Of a DNA stretch of 6,991 bases, positions 1 through 4,617 are shown piece by piece. Source of the stretch: Bacteroidales bacterium (GTDB lineage: Bacteria; Bacteroidota; Bacteroidia; Bacteroidales; UBA4181); assembly GCA_031260845.1 (NCBI GenBank), contig JAISKR010000115.1, forward strand, positions 1-6,991, in the 5' to 3' direction. Below the pieces are notes generated by a model. It searched no databases. It saw nothing but the letters and a program-made list of their open reading frames with translations, and was not told the origin of the DNA. Numbering within the stretch: the first letter of the stretch is position 1; each line of letters opens with the position of its first letter. Position numbers and translations under genes: made by a program.

Positions 1-30
1 ATTGTTAATTAATCATTAACCATTAACAAT
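1..30. repeat. AT-rich inverted repeat after the nucleoid-protein gene
   Basis: The arms ATTGTTAAT (1-9) and ATTAACAAT (22-30) are exact reverse complements around a 12-nt spacer, and a tandem 7-mer CATTAAC lies at 14-20 and 21-27. It abuts the stop codon of the minus-strand gene at 30-32, so it could be a weak transcript-end structure. It has no GC-rich stem, and the window edge hides anything beyond it. Confidence 0.35.
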
Positions 31-1073
31 TAACTCTCTGCTTTGTAGTAAATCTTGTAAAACTGCATATCGCGGTCGTCGTCATATCCTTTTTCGATTA
101 ACTGACGGTTGCCGTGCACATAAATGTGGAAATTTTTGTCCAATTTGATAACACTTTTATACACCTTTGCCTGTTTTTTGACAGCCGGGTCGGAAATATC
201 AAACTCTTCGTCAATTTTCACGTCTCGGTCGGCTTCGTACTCATCCTTGTAGTCTTTGAACGATTTTATCACATCGGGTTGCTGCATCACCTGCGTTGTG
301 AAGTCATCCAATGAAAAAGCGTCGTTTTCTTTGAAGAATTGCATGGATTTGTTGAGCATATCCGCCTGATCCACCTTGTTGACATTGAAATTTTCAGGCA
401 GGCGCTCGGTGACAAACTGCTTGCACATATCAAGGCATTGGGCAGTCTGGTGAAAATTGTCGCGCCGCTGGGTAATGCCCAGAAAATCGTCTCGCCAGTA
501 CGCCGCCTCGCCGCTTGCCCGCACATTGTCCACCACCGACACCAAATAGCCGTTTTCCCGTTCCGTGTTGAAAATCAGGCATCCCTTATCTAACTTGTTG
601 ATATTGATGCCGTCTTCCGACTCTATTTCAAAATTATCGGTAGTCGGATACACTTTCAGAAAAGTTTCCTTCGATTCGGATTTGAACAAACCGACAGCAT
701 CCACCTCTTCGCCGTCAATCACGCAGTTTTGCAGATAAACCACGTACAATTCGCCGCCTTTGATTTTCGGATGCGTGGATTCCTCGTACAGATGCCGCGC
801 CAAGTTGACGGACTGCTCGTAAAAAGCGTCCGGTTGGTCAAAAATCTGCGATACGAAACGGTACACCTCGTTCAGTGTCAAATCCGACTCATGCGCAAGG
901 TTGAAATACTCTTCCGATTTGAACGACGACAGGAAATACTGCAACAGCAAACTTTGCAGATATTCATTGACCTGAACAGGCGCCGACGACAATTTTATGT
1001 CCTCTTCCTGTGATTTGTTCCCCACCTTGTGCAGAACTAACGATTTGATACTAACCCCTTCCGAATGTAACAC
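30..1073 (-). CDS. Nucleoid-associated protein, YejK/NdpA (37 kDa) family
   Basis: This 347-residue cytoplasmic protein belongs to the 37-kDa nucleoid-associated family (Pfam NA37), whose E. coli member YejK binds the nucleoid; its exact role in Bacteroidota is not established. The family pattern runs along the whole length: an N-terminal LVLHKVGNK segment (12-20), the helical YFLSSFKSEEY stretch (46-56), ESTHPKIKGGELYVVYL (98-114), GLFKSESKETFLKVY (128-142), the KGCLIFN strand, and a C-terminal segment with VIKLDKNFHIYVHGNRQ. The length is normal for the family and no break is visible. The ATG at 1073 is accepted because it leaves the usual short lead before the first conserved motif. A good -7 box lies about 20 nt upstream, so the gene probably has its own promoter although it follows three genes on the same strand. 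The likely role is chromosome organisation, inferred from the family only. Confidence 0.88.
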   Translation of the reverse strand: MLHSEGVSIKSLVLHKVGNKSQEEDIKLSSAPVQVNEYLQSLLLQYFLSSFKSEEYFNLAHESDLTLNEVYRFVSQIFDQPDAFYEQSVNLARHLYEESTHPKIKGGELYVVYLQNCVIDGEEVDAVGLFKSESKETFLKVYPTTDNFEIESEDGININKLDKGCLIFNTERENGYLVSVVDNVRASGEAAYWRDDFLGITQRRDNFHQTAQCLDMCKQFVTERLPENFNVNKVDQADMLNKSMQFFKENDAFSLDDFTTQVMQQPDVIKSFKDYKDEYEADRDVKIDEEFDISDPAVKKQAKVYKSVIKLDKNFHIYVHGNRQLIEKGYDDDRDMQFYKIYYKAES

Positions 1074-1092
1074 GATGAATAATTTTAAAACA

Positions 1093-1100
1093 CAAAGATA
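1093..1100 (-). promoter_or_regulatory. -7 box for the nucleoid-protein gene
   Basis: On the minus strand this reads TATCTTTG, an exact match to the Bacteroidota -7 consensus TAnnTTTG, about 20 nt before the start codon at 1073. No convincing -33 TTTG is visible at the expected distance, so the call rests on the -7 box and its position. Confidence 0.5.
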
Positions 1101-1183
1101 TATTTTTTAACCGGAAAATAAAAAATGTCTTGATTTTCGAAAAATATCACCTTTGCCATCTCAAAAAACGTAAAATGAAAGAT

Positions 1184-1216
1184 GATGAGGTATGCAAGAT
1201 TCTTGCATACCTCATC
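1184..1216. repeat. Perfect 33-bp palindrome (16-bp arms)
   Basis: The arms GATGAGGTATGCAAGA (1184-1199) and TCTTGCATACCTCATC (1201-1216) are exact reverse complements around the single base at 1200. It lies in the gap between the FPD-repeat gene and the nucleoid-protein gene, both on the minus strand. No run of T directly follows either arm, so it is not a standard intrinsic terminator. It could fold as an RNA hairpin that protects the transcript end, or be a protein-binding palindrome on DNA. Confidence 0.85.
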
Positions 1217-1239
1217 CGAATAGGGCACAATTTCAGTAT

Positions 1240-1272
1240 ATTTTACTTCGCCATAATGTGGCGAAGTAAAAT
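1240..1272. repeat. Perfect inverted repeat just after the FPD-repeat gene (14-bp arms, 5-nt loop)
   Basis: The arms ATTTTACTTCGCCA (1240-1253) and TGGCGAAGTAAAAT (1259-1272) are exact reverse complements around TAATG. On the minus strand it starts 7 nt after the TAG of the FPD-repeat gene, the place for a transcript-end hairpin. The stem is GC-rich near the loop and AT-rich at its base, and the 3' side ends in AAAAT rather than a U-tract. It may be an atypical terminator or a 3' stabilising stem. It sits 23 nt from the other palindrome, and the arms of the two are unrelated in sequence. Confidence 0.85.
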
Positions 1273-1279
1273 TATCACG

Positions 1280-1603
1280 CTAACGAACACCGGGAAAAGA
1301 TTCAACAAATTGAATGCTAAAATCTTGAAAATGCTCAACATATTGAATGGTGAAATCGGGAAAATTTTCAACAAACTTCCACTTTCCACATTCGTCGGGG
1401 AAGGATTCGACCACTTTCACTTTCAGGTCGGGAAAAGAATTAGTAACCTTTACCTTGAAGTCGGGAAAAGACGTCACCACTTTCACTTTTCCGTAGAGTT
1501 TTTTGCCTTTGCATGAACAATCGGAAGACACGGGCGGGGGAGCCATCCGAAAAGAGGTCGTGGCGAATATAGCCAAAACGATGAGCACAAATATCTTTTT
1601 CAT
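1280..1603 (-). CDS. Small exported FPD-repeat protein, probable 7(1) septoil-knot family
   Basis: The 107 residues fall into two parts. Residues 1-18 (MKKIFVLIVLAIFATTSF) form a signal peptide or membrane anchor; a proline/serine linker and a Cys-Ser-Cys (29-31) follow. Residues 39-105 are almost entirely short repeats built on an SFPD-like turn flanked by alternating hydrophobic residues, with the turn phenylalanine at 46, 57, 68, 81, 92 and 103. Spacing is 11, 11, 13, 11 and 11, so three units, a two-residue insertion carrying Cys72-Gly-Lys-Trp75, and three more units. From memory, this composition (KVKVV-SFPD repeats with a central CGKW) is that of proteins annotated as 7(1) septoil knot domain-containing, whose fold is a deeply knotted small beta protein; I could not search to confirm. 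The molecular function is unknown. It begins 20 nt after the thioesterase stop with no clear promoter between, so it is probably the last gene of the ilvH transcript. The last two units are degenerate (HFQD, SFPG). Confidence 0.75.
   Translation of the reverse strand: MKKIFVLIVLAIFATTSFRMAPPPVSSDCSCKGKKLYGKVKVVTSFPDFKVKVTNSFPDLKVKVVESFPDECGKWKFVENFPDFTIQYVEHFQDFSIQFVESFPGVR
1289..1489 (-). repeat. Six in-frame repeats of about 33 bp encoding FPD units
   Basis: Within the small exported protein gene, units of 33 bp (one of 39 bp) encode the six SFPD-type motifs. On the plus strand the recurring core is TCGGGAAAA or a close variant. The units differ mainly at codon positions that keep the hydrophobic alternation, so the repeat is kept at protein level and is not a recent tandem DNA duplication. 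Confidence 0.8.
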
Positions 1604-1623
1604 GGCAATTCGTATTTACAATA

Positions 1624-2382
1624 CTAACAGCAAAAATCATGCAAATTGCCTTCCCCCCAACTAATTCTCGCCGAACAAATCGCTTTTTCGGCGTTTCTGA
1701 TTTCCATTGCAAACACATTCGGCGTTTCTTCCTTTTGCACAATGTCCAATCTTGCGCCATACTGCCCTTCTGCCATGAAACAAATCTCAAACCGGCGTAT
1801 ATCCTTCTTTTGATACATTTCTATCGGGAAAGTGTCCGTCAAATGCTCAATGTATTTCATGCTGTTCAGGTGTCGGTTGATGTCAAGGTCGCTGTATCGC
1901 ACTACAAATGATTCCACCCTGCCGTCCTCTCTGATGGGCGGTATCTTGCGCACATTTTCGATGGCTGAGGGTTCCTCGCATATATATCTTCTGAAACCTT
2001 CCATATCCGTGAGATTGGTCGGTTTGCGCGTTTCCACGTCAATGGCAGCCCACAGCGAGCGGGCGTCGCCTATGTGACGACCGGCGCTGTCGCTCAATGC
2101 GAAGCAGCGTTCGGTAAAGAGTTTGTTGATTTCAGGCACCCACGTGCGGACATTTATCTGCGTGTCGTTGACCGGATAAGTGTTCATTTCTATGGCAAGA
2201 CGCGACAACACCCATGCACGCCTGTTTTCAGCCATCACCGTATATCCGAAACCGCGTTCTTCCGCGTGACGGGTGGCTGCCTGCATCAGAAAACCGCCAA
2301 TTTCGTGAAGAGTGGGCTTTCCGCGAAAGTCGTTTGTGTAGGCTTCCATCGGGAAAGTGTATAATCCGACTATCGGGTTCAT
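1624..2382 (-). CDS. Acyl-ACP thioesterase (FatA/FatB-like, double hotdog)
   Basis: This enzyme hydrolyses acyl-ACP to free fatty acid and ACP in the cytoplasm, setting the chain length released from fatty-acid synthesis. The 252-residue protein has the family's two hotdog halves. The N-terminal half carries LHEIGGFLMQAATRHAEERG (25-44) and WVLSRLAIEM (57-66). The C-terminal half carries VRYSDLDINRHLNSMKYIEH (161-180). Asp167, Asn169, His171 and Glu205 have the spacing of the catalytic residues I recall for plant FatB (D281/N283/H285/E319), so the site looks intact. I start at the ATG at 2380-2382, 4 nt after the ilvH stop: the in-frame ATG further up at 2433 would add 17 lysine-rich residues lying inside ilvH, and the family begins with an N-terminal segment like MNPIVGLYTFPMEAY. 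The thioesterase gene also follows ilvH in Bacteroides, so tight translational coupling is expected. The C-terminus ends in an unusual Cys-Cys. Confidence 0.9.
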   Translation of the reverse strand: MNPIVGLYTFPMEAYTNDFRGKPTLHEIGGFLMQAATRHAEERGFGYTVMAENRRAWVLSRLAIEMNTYPVNDTQINVRTWVPEINKLFTERCFALSDSAGRHIGDARSLWAAIDVETRKPTNLTDMEGFRRYICEEPSAIENVRKIPPIREDGRVESFVVRYSDLDINRHLNSMKYIEHLTDTFPIEMYQKKDIRRFEICFMAEGQYGARLDIVQKEETPNVFAMEIRNAEKAICSARISWGEGNLHDFCC

Positions 2383-2386
2383 TGTG

Positions 2387-2956
2387 CTACTTTTTGTGTA
2401 AATTTTTCTCTTTTTTCTTTCGCTTTTCATCAATTTCCGACAGCATATCGCTCAGCCGTTCAATTTTCGACCGCGTGATGGCAATTCTTCCCGAACGGAT
2501 AAATTGCGTCACTTTGATTTTTTCGCTCAATTCGTTGAACAAAGCCTGCGTTTCGGCGTAATGTCCTGTCTTTTCAATCACCACAATGTCTTTCGTCACT
2601 TCGAGAATGATGGCATTGTGCTTGCGGATAAGCGCTTCCACCGACCCCTGTTCAAGAAATTCGGACGTGGACATTTTGTACAGGGCGATTTCCTGATGTA
2701 TCAGATCCTCATCGGTGTTATAGTACGATTTGAGCACGTCCACGCGCTTGTCGATGCTCAGCACCACCTTTTCGATAGACGCCTTGTCTGAAAGGGCGGT
2801 GATAGTGAACTTGTGGATGCCCTCAATAGCCGAAGGCGACACAGAGAGCGTTTCGATGTTCAACTGCCTGCGCGTAAACACGGCTGTCACTTGATTGAGC
2901 AAGCCGACCGTATTTTCCGAAAAAATGGTGACGGTGTATAATCTTTTGTTTTCCAT
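2387..2956 (-). CDS. ilvH: Acetolactate synthase small (regulatory) subunit
   Basis: This is the regulatory subunit of acetolactate synthase, which commits pyruvate to valine and leucine and, with 2-oxobutyrate, to isoleucine. The small subunit activates the catalytic IlvB subunit and usually confers valine inhibition. The 189 residues contain an N-terminal ACT domain at about 4-80, with the signature ENTVGLLNQVTAVFTRR (14-30) followed by LNIETLSVSPSAIEGIHKFTI (32-52), and a C-terminal small-subunit domain to about 165. A Lys-rich tail follows (KRKKKEKNLHKK). Thr-Val in place of the Thr-Pro/Arg-Pro seen in enterics is, as I recall, normal in Bacteroides. I start at the ATG at 2954-2956, because the longer frame to 3019 would run back through the -7 box. 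It is the first gene of its transcript: no ilvB lies upstream, where the divergent atpF begins, although the two subunits are normally adjacent. Confidence 0.9.
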   Translation of the reverse strand: MENKRLYTVTIFSENTVGLLNQVTAVFTRRQLNIETLSVSPSAIEGIHKFTITALSDKASIEKVVLSIDKRVDVLKSYYNTDEDLIHQEIALYKMSTSEFLEQGSVEALIRKHNAIILEVTKDIVVIEKTGHYAETQALFNELSEKIKVTQFIRSGRIAITRSKIERLSDMLSEIDEKRKKKEKNLHKK

Positions 2957-2981
2957 TGGAAATGCTTCAATATATTTTTTA

Positions 2982-2989
2982 CAAATGTA
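2982..2989 (-). promoter_or_regulatory. -7 box for ilvH-thioesterase-FPD operon
   Basis: The minus strand reads TACATTTG, an exact TAnnTTTG match, with its 3' edge about 25 nt before the ilvH ATG at 2956. The nearest -33-like element is CTTG (minus strand of 3006-3009), with a short 16-nt spacer. Its position supports the 2956 start over the longer reading frame. Confidence 0.55.
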
Positions 2990-3060
2990 CAAAATTTTGC
3001 TTTTACAAGCGGGCATCAAGAAAATATTTTTGAAAAAAGTTTTTTTTTTGAAAAAATAAT

Positions 3061-3068
3061 TATCTTTG
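3061..3068 (+). promoter_or_regulatory. -7 box for atpFH
   Basis: TATCTTTG matches TAnnTTTG exactly and is followed by CA, the usual context. It lies 45 nt before the atpF ATG. No good -33 TTTG sits 19 nt upstream; instead there is A/T-tract DNA with a run of ten T at 3040-3049. It is back to back with the ilvH promoter. Confidence 0.6.
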
Positions 3069-3113
3069 CATAATAGTGTTTAACAAAATCGGAAGTATAA
3101 AATTTTAATAATC

Positions 3114-3608
3114 ATGCAATTAGTCACACCTGATATTGGTTTATTGTTTTGGATGTCGGTTTCGTTTCTGATCGTGCTGTTTTTGTTGAAAAAATATGCA
3201 TGGAAGCCTGTATTGAAAATGCTTCACCAGCGCGAAGAATCCATAGAGCAAGCGTTGAAAGCAGCAGATCGCGCCCGCGACGAGATGCACAAGATGCGTA
3301 GCGACAACGAGAAAATTCTGGCGGAAGCCCGTTTGGAACGCGAGCATATTTATCGCGAAGCGCAGGAAATGAAGGAAAAAATTGTTTCCGATGCCCGCGA
3401 ACAGGCTAAAAAAGAGCAAAACCGCATTGTAGAGGAAACCAAAACCTTGATTCAGACCGAAAAGAATGCTGCTATCAAAGAGATACGCGGCGTCACAGCC
3501 GAACTTGCCGTACAGGTTGCCGAAAAACTTCTTCGTCAGGAATTGAGCAAGGATCTGAAACAAAAAGATTTGGTGAATAAATTGACCAACGATTTGGTTT
3601 TGAATTGA
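3114..3608 (+). CDS. atpF: F-type ATP synthase subunit b
   Basis: Subunit b is the peripheral stalk of F1Fo ATP synthase: its N-terminus sits in the membrane beside subunit a, and its long helix holds the F1 head through the delta subunit. The 164 residues show the expected layout. A single membrane segment spans about 9-26 (GLLFWMSVSFLIVLFLL), followed at once by the conserved KKYAWKPV (26-33). A charged, heptad-like coiled coil then runs from about 38 to 145, rich in Glu, Lys, Arg and Ala. The length is normal. The ATG at 3114 follows an AU-rich leader without a Shine-Dalgarno sequence, as is usual in Bacteroidota. The stop is 10 nt before atpH. Subunits a and c (atpB, atpE), normally just upstream, are absent; a promoter sits there instead. 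Confidence 0.93.
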   Translation: MQLVTPDIGLLFWMSVSFLIVLFLLKKYAWKPVLKMLHQREESIEQALKAADRARDEMHKMRSDNEKILAEARLEREHIYREAQEMKEKIVSDAREQAKKEQNRIVEETKTLIQTEKNAAIKEIRGVTAELAVQVAEKLLRQELSKDLKQKDLVNKLTNDLVLN

Positions 3609-3618
3609 TACTTGAACA

Positions 3619-4158
3619 ATGAACACCAGCATTATATCAACACGTTACGCCAGAGCGCTGATTTTAGTAGGCATCGAGCAGAACTGCATTGAGCCGCTGA
3701 ATGACGACATAACGCTTTTGCGCAGAACGCTGAAAGAAAACCCAATGTTTGGGCAGGTTTTGAACAGCCCTGTCATCAAACCGGTGCAAAAACACAAGGT
3801 GATAGACGAGTTGCTCGCCAAAAGCGTACACCCGATGACGCTCAGTTTTCTGCATGTCCTTATCCGAAAAAAACGCGATATTTTTTTGGATGACATTGCG
3901 CGGCGATTCACCGAGTTGTACGAGGCGCACAAAGGCGTCAAACACGCCCATATCACCTCTTCCACCGAATTGGATACACAGGTGAGCGGCGGTTTGCAAA
4001 AAAAGTTGAACGAGTTGTATCATGCGGATGTTCAACTCACGTCTGATGTAAATGCCGCATTGATTGGCGGTTTCATCCTTCGTGTGGACGACCGGCAATA
4101 TGATGCCAGTTTGGCTTCGGGATTGAAGCGAATGAAAAAAGAATTAATAAAAAATTGA
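3619..4158 (+). CDS. atpH: F-type ATP synthase subunit delta (OSCP)
   Basis: Subunit delta (OSCP in mitochondria) caps the F1 alpha/beta head and links it to the b stalk, so that the head does not turn with the rotor. The 179-residue protein opens with the family signature STRYARALILVG (7-18). A six-helix N-terminal domain continues with the NPMFGQVLNSPVI (41-53) and LLAKSVHPMTLSFLHVLIRKKR (65-86) segments. The C-terminal domain ends with DVNAALIGGFILRVDDRQYDASL, the conserved b-binding region. It directly follows atpF, which fits the usual F-H order. However, atpA does not follow: an AT-rich gap of 140 bp and a helix-turn-helix gene come next. No strong terminator is visible after the stop. 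Confidence 0.93.
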   Translation: MNTSIISTRYARALILVGIEQNCIEPLNDDITLLRRTLKENPMFGQVLNSPVIKPVQKHKVIDELLAKSVHPMTLSFLHVLIRKKRDIFLDDIARRFTELYEAHKGVKHAHITSSTELDTQVSGGLQKKLNELYHADVQLTSDVNAALIGGFILRVDDRQYDASLASGLKRMKKELIKN

Positions 4159-4212
4159 AAATGGAAATGTATGATATTCAGAACATAAGAAAAATATTTT
4201 CATGTATTTATG

Positions 4213-4230
4213 ATTTTTTAACGAAAAAAT
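4213..4230 (+). other. AT-only hairpin in the atpH to HTH-gene gap
   Basis: ATTTTTT (4213-4219) and AAAAAAT (4224-4230) pair around AACG. The 140-bp gap is very AT-rich, and this is its only exact stem of note apart from a 5-bp one at 4189-4201. It is a weak candidate for the atpH transcript end. Confidence 0.25.
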
Positions 4231-4254
4231 GATTCCTATGTTATTTTTTAGTCG

Positions 4255-4262
4255 TATATTTA
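4255..4262 (+). promoter_or_regulatory. Possible -7 box for the small HTH gene
   Basis: TATATTTA matches TAnnTTTG in all but the last base and lies 36 nt before the ATG at 4299. No -33 TTTG is seen at the right distance. In DNA this AT-rich such near matches are common, so the call is tentative. Confidence 0.25.
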
Positions 4263-4298
4263 AACCATTATTTTAAGTCATAACTAAAACCTAAAACC

Positions 4299-4547
4299 AT
4301 GCAGTACATTACATTTAATGAACTCAGAAAGATTAAAGATTCCTTACCCGGCGGCAGTATGAAAGTAATTGCCGACAAGTTGAGCATTACTGAAGACACC
4401 GTAAGAAATTATTTCGGCGGTTCGCATTACGGGTCAGGATCCAGCGTCGGATTGCACGTAGAACAAGGACCTGACGGAGGTATTGTCACCTTGGACGACA
4501 CGACCATACTGGATATGGCAAAAAATCTTCTTGCAGAAAGCGCTTAG
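4299..4547 (+). CDS. Small helix-turn-helix DNA-binding protein
   Basis: This 82-residue protein is probably a DNA-binding protein of a small family I associate with Bacteroidales, where it is usually named only as a DNA-binding protein. Residues 1-16 (YITFNELRKIKDSLP) form an N-terminal helix. GSMKVIADKLSITEDTVRNYFGG (19-41) has the spacing of a helix-turn-helix, with Ala-Asp-Lys-Leu in the first helix and Thr-Val-Arg-Asn-Tyr-Phe in the recognition helix. A glycine-rich linker follows (GGSHYGSGSSVG, 40-51), then a strand-rich segment with EQGPDGGIVTLDD, and a C-terminal helix DTTILDMAKNLLAES. It has no ligand or phosphoacceptor domain. It stands alone between atpH and the plug-type gene, with its own AT-rich leader and a strong hairpin 26 nt after its stop, so it is probably monocistronic. 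Its target and role are unknown. Confidence 0.75.
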   Translation: MQYITFNELRKIKDSLPGGSMKVIADKLSITEDTVRNYFGGSHYGSGSSVGLHVEQGPDGGIVTLDDTTILDMAKNLLAESA

Positions 4548-4573
4548 TTCTGAGCCAAGTTTAAAACAAATTA

Positions 4574-4599
4574 AGAAAGGGGGTTCTGCCCCCTTTTCT
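4574..4599 (+). terminator. Intrinsic terminator-like GC hairpin after the HTH gene
   Basis: AAAGGGGG pairs with CCCCCTTT (five G-C and three A-T pairs) around a five-base loop TTCTG at 4584-4588, and the 3' arm runs into TTTTCTGTC. It lies 26 nt after the HTH gene stop and only about 18 nt before the next ATG. The flanking AGAAA side also makes it plausible as a terminator on the other strand. Confidence 0.75.
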
Positions 4600-4617
4600 G
4601 TCTAAAATCCGCAGTAT

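Noticed and set aside
1184..1272. Terminal inverted repeats of a small insertion element
   Set aside because: Each palindrome is self-complementary, the two do not pair with each other, and no target-site duplication or transposase is present.
1289..1489. Regular 33-bp repeats as a CRISPR array or minisatellite
   Set aside because: The units are contiguous with no unique spacers, stay in frame, and encode an ordered FPD-turn pattern with substitutions that keep the protein motif.
1130..1516. Plus-strand 128-residue reading frame opposite the FPD-repeat gene
   Set aside because: It runs through both palindromes and antisense to the repeats, has no recognisable domain, and its FHFQVGK-type repeats simply mirror the real gene.
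2383..2433. N-terminal extension of the thioesterase into ilvH
   Set aside because: The added 17 residues are Lys-rich out-of-frame ilvH sequence, while the ATG at 2382 gives the family-like N-terminus and a 4-nt gene spacing.
2214..2561. Plus-strand frame of 115 residues across the ilvH-thioesterase junction
   Set aside because: It is antisense to two confident genes and has a composition without domain signal.
2957..3019. N-terminal extension of ilvH to the upstream ATG
   Set aside because: The extra 21 residues do not resemble the family, and the -7 box at 2982-2989 lies inside them; the ATG at 2956 gives the standard start before the ACT domain.
3141..3632. Minus-strand frame of 163 residues opposite atpF
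   Set aside because: Phe/Leu/Gln-rich composition is what antisense of a Lys/Glu/Gln coiled coil gives; atpF is certain.
3664..4098. Minus-strand frame of 144 residues opposite atpH
   Set aside because: No family resemblance, no promoter or start context, and atpH on the other strand is clear over its full length.
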